Shown here: piece by piece, positions 12,206-23,886 of the stretch
Numbering within the stretch: the first letter of the stretch is position 1
Layout of the letters: each line of letters starts with the position of its first letter
Assembly: GCA_038503035.1 (NCBI GenBank)
Contig: JAVSML010024273.1
Location: 124,001 to 188,000, forward strand
Source of the DNA: Crocodylus rhombifer
Lineage: Eukaryota; Chordata; Crocodylia; Crocodylidae
Direction: 5' to 3'
DNA length: 64,000 nucleotides
Notes under the pieces: generated by a model
Told to the model about the DNA's origin: nothing
Database searches by the model: none
What the model saw: the letters and a program-made list of their open reading frames with translations, nothing else
Position numbers and translations under genes: made by a program

Positions 12206-12335
12206 AGTAAAACAGACTGTCCCTTTTTAAAGTAAAACACTACATATAAAGAAGTATATCTCCCAATGCAAACTTTTTACTGTCCTTCTTCAGCAAGAGC
12301 TCAGTAATCACTGAAAGGATTGGAAGTGCAATACT
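12206..12335 (+). repeat. Copy B of the diverged direct repeat
   Basis: Partner of 9393-9510; it shares the ctgtccttcttcagcaagag block and the ggaagtgcaat end. The stretch after it is a short acagtacagtacagt microsatellite. Confidence 0.65.
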
Positions 12336-12700
12336 ACAGTACAGTACAGTATTATAATATTACTATAAGGAAATGAACCATGGGACAAAACATAACTTCA
12401 AATTTCTGAAGAAGGAGCACGAGGTGTTTCATTACTAGGAAATTCTCACTTGAGAACTTTACTGTATTCAATATCTATCAGTGTGCTGCACTTTCAAATG
12501 TGCAGTATTGTCAATCTGACACTAGCCTTCGGGAACATTTCTGTTTTGTTCCATCCATTGCTCTGATACTATACTCATTGCCATAGTGTTTGTGCTTTTC
12601 AACTGTGACAGGGATAAAAGCCCTCACGTGTTATTTGTTCTTACCTTTTTCCCAGTGGGAGCAGTGTGTGTAGTGGATTTTTTTTGGTTGTTATATATTT

Positions 12701-13021
12701 TTAACATATACATGCTGCTGTCTGCTTATACTGGGGAAGGTAAAGGTCAAACAAATATCCCTTGAATGCAAGGGAAAGTTCAAAAGGTTTATCACGGTAC
12801 TTAGCTCCTGAGGGAGCCCATTGCACAAAAGCTCTGTCTTCCACATGAATGTACTTGCCTCTTATTGTAGCAAATCTCATCATGATAGAGCTGTCCAGTC
12901 CACTACCATCTGCACTGTAGAGGTATAAGTGATCTGTTAATGGTCTGGGCCCAGGATATCTAAGTGTACTGATAAAAGCTGAGATTCTGTACGTTGCTTG
13001 TATCAACTTTCTTCCACTGGC
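12701..13021 (-). CDS. Unrecognised protein-like ORF, possible terminal exon or pseudogene
   Basis: The minus-strand frame is open from just below a stop at 13024-13022 to a stop at 12703-12701. The product does not look like random AT-rich translation. It has a balanced composition with segments such as YPGPRPLTDHLYLYSADGSG, TIRGKYIHVEDRAF and APSGAKYRDKPFELSL. I know no family with these. A possible acceptor, tcagcttttatcag, ends at 12969 and would start an exon with the residues TLRYPGPRP. There is no ATG at the head of the frame and no signal peptide is visible. It lies less than 1 kb upstream of the C7orf50 exon in transcription order, on the same strand. It could be a terminal exon of an unknown transcript, a decayed retrocopy, a fragment of a mobile-element protein, or chance. 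Confidence 0.3.
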   Translation of the reverse strand, partial: ASGRKLIQATYRISAFISTLRYPGPRPLTDHLYLYSADGSGLDSSIMMRFATIRGKYIHVEDRAFVQWAPSGAKYRDKPFELSLAFKGYLFDLYLPQYKQTAACIC

Positions 13022-14955
13022 CTACGGGGATTATGCCCCCAACCCACTCCCTCCCCATAATCTTAAACCAGTGAGGACTACACTTTAGCCCTCTTTTCAT
13101 GCAGGTACTATTAACAGTCAATCTACTTAAGAGGATTATGGAGTCCTCTGCCACAGCTACCCACCAGGGACACCAAAATGCTTTCATTCATATCTGACAC
13201 AAAGATCTACATTCACTGGATTTCAGACGCAATTTTCTTTGGGTGTTTGGATTCCTAAATCCCTGGGGGACAACAGGACTTTGGATGCTGGGAACCACCT
13301 CTTAATGTGCACCTTACCAGCAACAGCTGGACACTGGAGAATGGGGACCTAACAAGCAGCATCCCAGACTTGGAGAATCTCTCTGCCACAATGCAATCAT
13401 TGTGGATGAATGATGCTAGAACTTCCAACTCTTTATTTCCCCCACACGGTTGCTATTCTGGCAGGTCCTCCACAGAACCCGGAACAATATTTTGTCAACC
13501 CGTTCTTTCTCAGTGGTTTCTGGAATTGCTCCTTCTCCATTTCCATGCTTCAAGCACTGCTTTGAGTATGGTAGTGGGCCTTTGTCACTGAGTTGCCTTC
13601 CCCAAGTTGCAAAAGCAACTTAGTGGCAGGAGCAAATAAAAGCTGATGCTCTCTGGAGTGAAATCTGTTTCTACAGATAACATACAGCTTTCCTTTTCCT
13701 CTTTTCTAGGAGGAAACTTTCAGAATGGAAAAGTCCTGAGCAGAGGGGTCTGCATGTGATAGATGAAAGGAAGAGGGAAAAATGTGCATGTGAATGGAAT
13801 ATTTTAGGAGTCATGAAATCTTGACAAATGGATTGGACCAAGTAACTGAGCAAAAAGAAGGGGAAACAAGCTGCCAGGAAGTTTACACAGAAGTTATTTC
13901 CTGACGTCTCCCTAGTCAATCCTCTGGCTCCGTGGTTCTTAAGCCTGGGTACAGAGACACCTCTTTGCTGGCCTCCAAAATTATCAGGAAAGGAAATACC
14001 ACAATGATGAAAATGGGAAAGGTAGGAGGGGAAGTGGCCTGTGTGAAATTCTCTACTATGTAATGTGCAGTGTGAAACAAAGAGCCAATGCTCTCTTCCT
14101 TTACAAAGTCATGTTTCAGATGGGCAAAGAATGATCCTGACTCATTTCTAGAAATACAAGATCAAGTGGAATTTAAAAGATTCTCTTACGAAGACAGCTC
14201 CCTTTGCATCTTAATAAAAAAGATATCTTTCTAATATTTGACTTCAGCAATTTGTTTCCAATTGCTGACATCAAAACACATTTCTAAATCATGGCCCTGT
14301 TATGGATTGGGGTAGACCTGTACCTAGTTATGTCCATCAATTTTGTTTTCTGCCTTCCAGTTTGTATCTGATCAGACTTTGTGTTTTGCCTCTACTGCCA
14401 GTTTAGAGTAGTATATGTATAACCTAACTGAGGTATATAACAAAGCCCTGAGAAGGAGGGCATGCAGCTCATCTTGTGGAGAGCTAAGACATGAATACAG
14501 TTATCTGGGACTACGGACTTGTTCATGATTCCTATCCATTAGCCCACTGCCCATGAAACACAGGTACTGTGCATGCGAACACAACATGCCTAGGACACAA
14601 ACTTTTATCTGGGAATTCTGGGTGCAAGAGACTGACTAGAGCACAAGGACCTTCCTACAAGGCAGACAAGGACTAAACTGAACGTGGAGAGACTTCTGAC
14701 ACAAATGGCCAGATACAATCAATGTAAGGCAGAAACAGGGAAGTTTGGGGTTGGGAGAAGGTTGGCATAGGAGTGCTGCACTGAGACGTCTCACATTTCT
14801 ATAGAAGGTAGGCAGAGAGTCTGCACCCCAGGAGTGCTCCTGAGAGTACAGAACTGGAGTAGTGTGTGGATCCTGCCTGGATCCAGCTGATCTGAAAGCA
14901 TGTGGGATCCAGCTGTTGGGTCCAGTTAGATTAGCCTCGTGGCTATTCTCTAGGG
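13022..14955. other. Non-coding sequence
   Basis: No supported gene. Short ORFs at 13307-13591 (plus) and 14636-15064 (minus) have no family features; the second runs into the neighbouring hAT-like element. Confidence 0.5.
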
Positions 14956-15281
14956 CAGCAGGTCTCAACCGTTTTTGTGCCAGGACCCATTTGTAAACTT
15001 CAGTGGCCAGTCCCCACCTGGTGCCCCTCACTCCTGACCGCTGTCCCCCAGCTCCACCCTGCATGTGGGGCTGGGGGTGGGTGTGCGGGGGGGGGTGAGG
15101 AATGGGGGGGTGTCAAGCAGCCCCTCGCAGGCTGCAGCTCTCCCAGCCTGCAAGGGAAAACCCACAGTTTCCCAAGTATTTCTCCTTTAAAGGAGAATCC
15201 ATTTTTAAAGTTTGTTTGCCACCCTTTCATGTATTCTTGTGACCCACTTTTGGGTTGAGACCCACAGGCTGAGAAACACTG
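14956..15281. mobile_element. hAT-like non-autonomous DNA transposon, 326 bp
   Basis: The left end cagcaggtctcaacc matches the inverted right end, whose complement is cagtgtttctcagcc. The terminal pattern CAG-N-GGTTCTCAACC is shared with other short elements in this window. The flanking 8-mers ctctaggg (14948-14955) and ctccgggg (15282-15289) agree at six of eight positions, consistent with an aged 8-bp hAT target duplication. The interior is GC-rich and has no transposase. Confidence 0.7.
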
Positions 15282-15430
15282 CTCCGGGGGCACTCGGTCA
15301 GATATTTAAAAGACTCTGAATCTCCCTTTTTGCTCTGAGAAGGCATTCATTAGAAGGTATCCAATCAGTTAGAAGTGAATCGTTTTTAGGAGAATATCAG
15401 GTGTGTTTCAATAAGCCCAATGGTATTCAG

Positions 15431-15534
15431 AGAAGGGTGTCTGTGCCCAATAGGTTGTAAAGAACAATTTTTCCAACTACTTAGTTGGTCTAATAAAAGA
15501 TATCACATTTACCCAAAGAATCTTGTCTGCTTAT
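15431..15534 (+). repeat. Recurrent repeat family R1, copy 1
   Basis: One of five copies in the window of a repeat containing tttttccaactacttagttg, then a block reading gtctaataaaagatatca, then acccaaagaatcttgtctgc. Its ccaacta-cttagttgg core is itself a small palindrome. I believe this is a widespread reptilian interspersed repeat but cannot name the family. Confidence 0.75.
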
Positions 15535-17774
15535 GAAGTGCCAAATTCTTAACATGTCATCAATTAATATTTGTGAAGTGATTTAAGGTGACAATGTAAC
15601 TGCTCAGTGCCATTATTACTAGCTATATGAAAGGGAAGGGTGTGGTGGGTAAGACAGGGCCAAAGATACCTGCTGAGGACTAAACATTTGTTCTGTCTGC
15701 ATTCCCATATCATCAAGGTTTACTCTGACTTGTCTTTGCAGCTTGCTGTTTTCAAAGTCTAACTGAGCTCAATAGGGGCAAGAAAGCACTTGATTAAATG
15801 GGGGGCAGGGACATTTCAGAAAAGAGTTTTGATTTGTTCTGTAAACTATTTTCTGGAAAGGAAGAAAGGTTGCAGCCCACGTGCACGTGCAAACACACTT
15901 ACACAGGTTAAGCAACTAAAGCAGACATTACATTTGTACAAGAGCCCTTTTAAAACTTATGCTGAAAAGAATTAGTATTTAGGATAAAAGCAGGAAGGTA
16001 CTTATTTTACAGGAAGCAAAGTTTTTGTTTGATAAGCCATTCCTGCATTTACTGAAATAACAATGTAGCCAGGCGAAATCCAAAAAACATAGGCTACAGT
16101 CATTCCTAAAGTGTTTGTAGAAGATTACTACAGCAGCTGTCCCCTAGAGAACGAACTGCACTTAATTTTCTTTTACAAATAATGTAATGAATCTGTTTAC
16201 TTTTCCTTGAGCCCCGAAGCTTTCAAATAAAGTGACTGTGGCACATCATTAGACCAGTTCTGATAAAGAGGCCTCTGCTTCCTCATGCTTACAGTAAATG
16301 CATATCTCAGTACCTTCCCTTCCCTTCCCCCTCACATTCCTCACATTATCAAAAAGCTCTTTTATCCCTTCCCCAACTGCTCTCCAGTGAAAACAAAACA
16401 AGTTACTTGTACCCCTGCAACTAGGTCCCAATACAAAACACTCATGTGGGCAACATTCATTTCTGGCCAACCAAAACAAAGGCACTGCTCTTCATTTATG
16501 TTGGAAATTTTCCACTGTTATAAGTGTCAGGGTTAACACATCACGGTTCTCTATTGAGAGAATATACTGTAATTCATTCCAATTCAAATATGATACATTA
16601 GGCTTCTGTTCAAAGTTGCAAACACTTTCCTTATGAAAATGCCAACAATTTTATAATTCATGGAAGCTTTCTATTTACTAATTCTATTAACTTTTACCAA
16701 ATCATGCTAGCTTCATCAATCTGGCTAATATCTACTATCATCCAGCCTTATGATAATTATCCGGAAGCCAGATGCTTTAGTAGCATAGTAAAGTACACCC
16801 ATTTTGGAGTATATATTCCCTGAAGTTAACGGTAATTTTCTCAGTGATTTTAACAGAATCAGGACCAGACACTTAACAAGAAAAAATGGACTTAAGTTAT
16901 TTTCAAGACATGTTATATTGAATTTAAGTTGAATGAACTGTGTTTTGATATCCTACTGTCGTACCCATCCTTTATTAAACCAATAAAAGTACCTTGTATC
17001 TTGTTCAATCTAGAATCTGATATCTTATTGTTACAGTGTTCCTATCTTTTATAAAACCAATTCTTTATGAAACGAATAACAGTAGCTTTTGATTCTGGCA
17101 CAGTGTTAATACAATGATTTCTCTCTCTTGCTAATGCAAGCTAACTGCATATTGTATCTTAGATTTGAATTCAGCTTTTCAAAGTTCAGATTCAGAGTTT
17201 TCATTTGGTCTTATCTTTATTTAAAAAATAAAATTAAATCCATTCTTCTATTTACACTGCAAAGTATTCCCGTTATCTTATTTCATAATGGGACATACTA
17301 ATTTTGGTGTTACGTCTTATTGTGAGTATTACTAATATAATTCCACATGCTACCATGTAATACACTTATTTATTGCTGTGATAAATTTAAAGCATGTGCA
17401 CAGCAAAAACACCACTTTGCTTATTTGCAAAGCTGGCTGCCAACTACCATACCACTTTGGGCTGCAAGCTCCTTAGATCTCTATCTAAAGAAGGTCATGC
17501 TAGGTTAACACACTTAAAGGAAGGAAATCCAGAGGAAACCTATTGTTTTTTGCAATCAAGGAGGTGATTTTTTTCTTCTTGGAGTCCTGAAAAGAAGTTA
17601 AGGGGTAGTGTACCCCAAATGTGTTATATTGCAATAAGACAGACAAAAATTACACAACCACTTGTGTGTTTGCATGAATAAAAGGATACTAGCTCAGATG
17701 CCTTCACCAAATTCAGATTTGTGCAACTACTTTCTGCTGATGGGAACTTAAAACTCCCCCTTCAGTTACAATTA
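15535..17774. other. AT-rich non-coding sequence
   Basis: No gene or mobile element recognised. The region 16540-17400 is very AT-rich. Confidence 0.5.
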
Positions 17775-18532
17775 CTGTGTTTACTTGAATCCAAGATGAT
17801 GTTTTTTCCCAGTCATCATGAGAAAAAGAAAGCTTTCTCTTGGATTCAAGTGCCAGCCCAGGGCAAGCAGCAAGTCAGCTGGGGCTTCGGCCCTGGGCTT
17901 GGAGCTGCAGGTGGGGCTGAGCCACTGCCTATCCAAGGCTGGGATGGCTTGTGTAGCAGGGGAGACCCCTGGGTGGCAGGAAGGAAATGGGGGAGACTCG
18001 TGTGTGCAGGTAGCGGGGTGCACAAAGGACACTGCATAGCCCCCAGCTCCTCCCACCCCTCCTTACTTCCTGTTTCAGTACCTCCAGCCCCAAACTGGCC
18101 CAGTTAGAGCTGCCACCATTTCTCCCCAGCTGGGCAGGGCTGGGGCCACCGCTGCTGTTGACTGCCCCAGAGTCCCTAAGTGGTGGGAGAAGGTGGGGCA
18201 GGCAGCAGGGGTCAGGTGTGGGGGAAATGGCCTGGGGGCAGGTTCCAGAGGGGGAGCAAGAGGTGGAGGGCAGGCAAAGGCATAGGGGGCAACAGGTAGG
18301 GGAAGAAAGCAGGATGGGCAGGCGCTGGGGGCGGGGAAAGTGTCTGGTCCCTCCCCCTCCACTGCTGCTTTCTGTGCCACAGCAGTGGGGTGGACAAATT
18401 TAAGATGACTTTCCACTAATTAGATTCTTTACATGAAAAATAAAAACACATTTATAACTTGCTATGTATAGGATCTAATGGGGGTGGGGGTATATTTTAA
18501 ATATGAAGTGCCTTGGATTTGTACAAATAAGG
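17775..18532. mobile_element. TA-flanked non-autonomous DNA transposon, copy 1 (758 bp)
   Basis: The left end starts ctgtgtttacttgaatccaa at 17775 and the right end finishes cttggatttgtacaaataag, then g, at 18532. The ends are inverted repeats sharing the AATCCAAG core, which starts at the same distance from each end. Each end is next to a TA dinucleotide (17773-17774 and 18533-18534), the target duplication of the Tc1/mariner/pogo superfamily. The middle 500 bp is strongly GC-rich, and the right 130 bp is AT-rich with a taagatgactttccactaat block. A second copy of almost the same length is at 25876-26635. The ORFs inside are shadows of GC-rich sequence and no transposase is visible. Confidence 0.75.
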
Positions 18533-18948
18533 TACTTCTTTCCTGCTCTAAGTTGCTGGATGGTGCTTCTCTGTACTATTCAAAGCTTGTTTTGCTTCAG
18601 GGATGGATACGTGGCAAAGTGCTTCTCAGAAATCACATAAAAAGTTTTAACTTCTGTGCAATATTTCTAAGTAATAATAATATAGTGACCGGATGCTTTT
18701 CAAAATTAAGGTACCGGGAAAATATCAGTAATAAAATGAGTGTTGAGCCTGGGTTATATTTGCCTAGTCACTTATATTATTTCAGAAACTGCTTCGATCT
18801 GCAGAACGTGCCGACTCTAAACTTTGTAGGTGAACGTGAAAACACTGTAAATAGAGAGAAACCAATAAATGGTGAAGACTGGCTAGCTTGGGACCCAACG
18901 ACTGGCACCTTGATCCATTTTTCCTCTAGGTCACTGATTCCAATTTGA
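18478..18948 (+). other. 156-codon ORF that starts inside the transposon end
   Basis: The frame is open from ATG at 18478, within the right terminal part of the DNA transposon, to a stop at 18946-18948. It would encode a cysteine- and tyrosine-rich product without recognisable domains. The C-terminal third includes VNREKPINGEDWLAWDP, which has a more protein-like composition. There is no TATA box or splice signal that I can defend. It is longer than most chance ORFs here but probably not a gene. Confidence 0.15.
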
Positions 18949-19563
18949 AACAGGTCTGAAAAATTAAACAAATAAAAATACTTTATACTTCAATAGCAAT
19001 TGAATGGGCTGTGACATGAGAGATGGTGGCTTCCAGATGACAGATATTTACATTGCAACTGACATTGTTCTTGGCTGCCTGTGAAGAGGCAAAGGCACCA
19101 CTGCATTCCCTCATCCCTTAGAGATGGCTGTTCGAGGACAACGCTGAGGAATACTAACTGCAAGTGTTGGGAAGGAGACTGAAATAATAACATTCTTTGT
19201 GTCACATCACTTTCTATTTTTCTATGAAAGAATCTCGTTTCTAGGGCTACCTGCATATCTTTGCATCAAACTAAACTTCACAGTAATCTCACTGAAAATG
19301 GCTTAAAAATTGAAGTGGATTATATGATGCACACTCAGAAAGGGGAAGAAGAAACACAAGAACCTATACCGGAGAAGTGTCATCAATATAAACCAAAAAA
19401 TGAATACATCCACAATTCTGCTTCCTAAATAGAGGTTGTTTTTTTTAAAATACCCATTGCTATCAAAGCTAAGAACTCGCCCATATTTAAAGAGAAAATA
19501 ATATAAAGCAAAACACATCCTGTCACCAAGAGTAACAGAAAGAAACAAAAAAAAAAAGATTAA
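18949..19563. other. Non-coding sequence
   Basis: No gene or repeat recognised before the CR1 tail. Confidence 0.5.
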
Positions 19564-20045
19564 TAGATTCATAGACATTAGGGTGGGAAGGGACCTCGTG
19601 AGATCATTGGGTCCAGCCCCCTGCTCAAGGGGCAGGAAATCAGCTGGGGTCAGATCACCCCAGCAAGATAAGCATCCAAGCATTTCGTAAAGGTATCCAG
19701 AGCAGGTTCTTGAACCACTTCCAGACTCTGAAAACTTGGACGGTAAAGAAGTTCTTCCTTCTGTCCAGTCTAAAACGGGCTTCTAGCAGTTTGTGACCTC
19801 TGGACCTTGTCTTCCCTTGGAGTGCCCTGGTGAACAGGCATTCCCCCAGATCCTGATGCACACCCCTGATGTACTTATAGGCTGCCACCAAGTCCCCCCT
19901 GAGCCCTCGCTTCTCCAGGCTGAAGAGTCCTGCACCAGACTCCCAGCCTCTCATAAGGCCTGTTCTCCTGCCCTCTGATCATGCATGTGGCTCTGCTCTG
20001 GACTCTCTCAAGCTTCTCCGCATCCTTTTTAAAGTGCATCTGCTT
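19564..20045 (-). mobile_element. CR1 LINE 3' fragment, minus strand
   Basis: On the minus strand this reads the end of CR1 ORF2: EKLERVQSRATCMIRGQENR, then GLFSLEKRGLRGDLVAAYKY, then a FRLDRRKNFFTVQVFRVW block, followed by the 3' untranslated end that appears on the plus strand as cattagggtgggaagggacc. It is about 480 bp with frame breaks. The sequence differs from the CR1 at 9.5 kb, so it is a different subfamily or age. Confidence 0.9.
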
Positions 20046-22869
20046 TGACTTGGTTTCTGATGGACCTTCAAGGAGAATCAGTCTCAGATCAGACTCCACA
20101 ACCAAGGGAGCTCTGCTGCCTGTCAGTGTGTTTTTACAACTCTTCTGCCTGACTTCAGACTAACATGGTTAACTACCTCTCTTCAAAACCAAAAAACATC
20201 AGCAAGAGCCTCCCAGTCCCTCTCAACTGGGGAGGTGGGGTTTAAATTAGAGGCATTTCCAACAGTCATTTTGCAGATCCTACAGGGGTTCAAATATAGT
20301 AACCAGGACTACAATTTCAGTGGAAGGAAATAGAAAGTAATGGGAAAAAGTAAAATTTAAAATTGTGTGTCCATGGCTCACCTCACTGAAGGGGTTCAAT
20401 AATAATCTCTAGCAATAAGAACAATTCTAGATAGACTGTAGTGAGCAGGAGGAGCTTAAAAAGTGGCTCTCTGCTCATATACCCATCATATATAGTCTAC
20501 CAATAACGTAGTAAAATGAAAGCAACTTTAGTAAATGTATCCTTATGCTTAATAGTACCAGGTTTCCAGGAAAGAGAAGTTTGAAATTGGTTTTTAAACT
20601 AGATTTTTCTGCTATCCATCTCTGAATTTCTAGAATTTCAGTTAATGTGAGGTCCCAGGCCATTCAAACTTTTGGTATTTTTGATATTCAGGGAATAGTA
20701 TTTTAGATGCTCGTCTCTCTCATTTTAGCTCACCATTTACAAGGCTTCCCATTTCTCTCGCTGCTTTGTTGCCAGCATACGATGAACTTTACTGGAACCG
20801 TGATCTCTACAGGATGGTCTTAGCAAAGGAATCTCATTTTCATTCACGTGCTCTGCAAAGTCGTTACAAATTTGGGCCAGGGTCACAACTGTCCTGAATT
20901 TGTATCCCTTCTTACGGATAGGGGGTCATTCTGCTTGCCAACACATGGCAATAATAGGCACAAACAGGCAAATGACTACACACTTGGCTTCGCCACTGTG
21001 GCAGGGACGTAATTTCGACTGCTATGTGGAGGTCTGTGTCAGAGATCTATTTGGATGCGAGAGAAAGGCTTGTGGGCCCCTGGCTGCAATTTGGTTACCT
21101 GGATGTTATTGGAAATAACTACAAAGAATGAGCAAGAACAAGGTGATGGAAGAAAAGTACAAAGGAGAGAAGCCACACTTATAATACTGAAAGACAGAAA
21201 AGAATAACACAAAACGGGCAGGAGAAAGAGGGGGAGTCCAGTTCACTGTAGGTATACAAAGATCCATTTCTGTTCAAGCCAACAGACTTTGAACCTATTT
21301 CTTCTAGCATTACTACAGAAGATAAAAGAGGAGTGAAAGAGCAAAAATGAGGAGAAAAGAGAGAATAAAAACAACAGAAGATAAGGTCAATAAACTGTAC
21401 AATGCCCAGAAATATATGGGGATATGACACCTTAGGTTTCCCCAAAAAGAAAGACTGGATGCACTATACTGCCTTGTTTTTCCAATAATATAAAGAATTT
21501 CATTACAAAAAATAAACACTTTCCCCTGAACACTCAATTTTCTCTCCCACTCATGCACCACTTTCCCACTTAAAACAATAACAGAGTCCAAACCTATTAA
21601 TGTAATTTAAAGCTGCAAGGAAACAGGGCTGAGTTATACAACTCTCAGAAACAAGATTTATAAAATAAAAGTTAACAGATGATTTACTAATTGAGCCTTG
21701 GCCAAAAAATGCACAGTAACTATGACTACACAACCCATATAAAAGAATTCACAGCCATATTAAATTATTTAAACTATTATTTTCTGTAGATTTCCACCTT
21801 ATGAACAGAGGAATTATAAGCATAAAGAACATTTTAAGTTTCATTAAGATACAGAAAGCAGACCTGAAATCAAAGTCACATTTTTTTCCAGCAATGTACT
21901 CCTTTCATCAGATAGATATTTTAAAGGTTGCTTTTCACATAGTACATAAAGTAACTTGATTTTTATTATATGTTAGGCCAATAAAAATATTGCTAAAAAA
22001 TCCAATAATATAAAAAGTGTCCAAAAGGCATCTGGAGAACTAACCAAAAATGCTTTAAAATGATACAGCACACAAAAAATACCTTTCATAAGAGCAAACT
22101 TCTTCTTATAATCTTACAACTCTTGGTAATATATACACTGGGAAAAATTACAATAAGCCGATTTGGAAAGGTTTCTATAGACACAACTGATGCAGAAAAA
22201 CCTCAGACAAGTTTTGCAGAAAGCCAGATTTAAATGAGAACAAGCTTTTGTATCTTTCTGATCCAGGAAAGGATTCTTTCTGCTATTGTATATGTGTAAA
22301 TGGGAAAAAAGTGCATGTGACCCATGGAGAGATACTGTATCTGTTTAAGAAATACATGTGTCGGTTACCAACTGCAATTACATTTTGATTTGGGATGCAT
22401 GCAACTTTACTGGCATAAGTCTGCAGTCAACTAAAAGCTGTCGGGTCCTTCTACTATTTCATCCATGTACACACATGCTTCTGCAGAATACGTAACATGT
22501 TAACAGTAAGAATTACTGAACAAGGGAAAAGTAAACAATTCAGTAAATTTAAATTAAATGGAAGAGTTTAAGTGCATACAGAAGGAAAATATTTACAGAA
22601 ACTATTACGTTAGTTAAATTCCACTTTCTAAAATACGTATCCCTGTAAAATTATATGTATGATAACAGATCCAGTTCAGAAACTAAGTCTGTATTGCATC
22701 TCAACTACTTTCAGTTATCCTTGGGTGTCATTATCCTGACTGACACCCTCCCAGCCTATGCAGTCCTGCCAATGTCATTCTGCTCAGCCTGTCTCTGCAG
22801 CACGAAAAGGAATGTGTATGTATGTATGCATGCATCTGCCATCCTGCTTCACTTATCCCCTGTCCCTGG
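20046..22869. other. Non-coding sequence
   Basis: No supported gene. 20690-21120 is less AT-rich and has no stop-free frame of note. 21110-21400 is purine-rich. 21740-22100 is strongly AT-rich. Confidence 0.5.
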
Positions 22870-22940
22870 TTTCATAGTTTCATTGTTGTTAGGGGCTGGA
22901 AGGGACCTTACAGATCATCAGGTCCAGCCCCTCTAAACTG
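22870..22940 (-). mobile_element. CR1 LINE 3'-tail fragment
   Basis: The plus strand has ttcatagtttcattgttgtt followed by aggggctggaagggacc and ggtccagcccct, the inverted CR1 3' end. Only about 70 bp are present. Confidence 0.8.
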
Positions 22941-23099
22941 TACCAATCAATCAGGTGAAAGAGCATATGCAGCAGAAGACAGAGCAGGGTTAGAAAAGTG
23001 AAGAAATCACTTTTACCTCCTTCTATGTACTTCAGTTTATTATAAAAGTGCTGCCACCCTTCCCCCCAGAATAAATGAACAGAAGGTTTCCAAGATTGT

Positions 23100-23640
23100 T
23101 AAGGGCACACTGAACAGACACCAGAGGATACAGACCTTATAGCCGCAGTGGCAAAGGCGTCCCTTTTAAGGGACAGAGAAAATGCCCCCGAGTTTGGAAG
23201 GGCTGGAGGGTTAGGGAAGGTAGAGGCAGACGGAGATGGTTTGAAATCCTCGCTGGAGACAAACCCAAGAGCCTGCTGCCTCCAATGAAAGGCCCGCGCG
23301 GAGTAGGCAGGTTGCCAGGCAGGCTCGGCAGCGTGACCGCACTGCATTGAGTTTCTTTAATGAAAGCCAGGAAAGAACACATTACACAGTGTTTCTCCGG
23401 AGAGCTCAAGCCTCCAGTGATTGAAATCAATAAAAACAGCCGACAAGGGGCCCAGGGGGGGAGGAGAGAAACCTCTCCTCTAGCCTTCAGTCTGCTTTCC
23501 ACTTTCTTCCTCCCCTCTAAAGTACAACTTTGAAGATCAGCCTGACAAACTGCTTCACTTCCAACCCTCAGAAGAGTTTGATGAGGGTGGAGGAAAGGTA
23601 GCTTTTTCATTTTTCCTTCTGCTGACCAGGCTCCTTCCAC
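23100..23640. promoter_or_regulatory. GC-richer non-repetitive block, possible regulatory region
   Basis: This is one of the few GC-elevated stretches without inverted termini or repeat similarity. It has scattered CpG (for example gcccgcgcgg near 23290) and lies directly upstream of a TATA-like box at 23660. It could be a promoter or enhancer of a transcript antisense to C7orf50. No direct evidence of function. Confidence 0.25.
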
Positions 23641-23659
23641 TGTCTTGCGGGGCTAAAGG

Positions 23660-23667
23660 AATAAAAG
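23660..23667 (+). promoter_or_regulatory. TATA-like box
   Basis: The sequence aataaaag sits in a GC-rich setting (gaataaaaggggtgggg), about 50 bases before the first ATG of a short frame that ends in a consensus splice donor. The arrangement suggests a core promoter, but the motif alone is weak. Confidence 0.25.
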
Positions 23668-23712
23668 GGGTGGGGGGTTCCTTTCAGTCCTGCCTGGAAG
23701 AACTACAGACAA

Positions 23713-23886
23713 GTGCAACCTCTGACATTTCAGAAAAGGGATGAATTTTGCAGGGGAAGAATGTTAAGAGGAGAAAGAGGAAAGAAAACAGGGGATCTTA
23801 TTCAGCAAGAGCCAGGCATACTGGGGAGGATGTCAACCACTGTTGCGGAGACTTCTGAAACTGTGGAAGAGACTACATTCAAAAGG
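23713..23886 (+). CDS. Candidate first coding exon ending in a consensus donor
   Basis: A plus-strand frame runs from ATG codons at 23713, 23761 and 23830 to a good donor, aaaagg followed by gtaaga, with the GT at 23887. The ATG at 23830 has a purine at -3 and would give MSTTVAETSETVEETTFKR before the intron. A TATA-like box lies at 23660. I do not recognise the peptide. In human, GPR146 and GPER1 lie on the strand opposite to C7orf50 in or near its introns and have upstream exons, so an antisense promoter here is plausible. No coding exon of either gene is in this window. Chance is the main alternative. Confidence 0.25.

Noticed and set aside
18075..18416. ORFs on both strands inside the GC-rich middle of the first DNA transposon
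   Set aside because: Overlapping frames on both strands with Pro/Gly/Ala-rich low complexity; explained by base composition within the mobile element.
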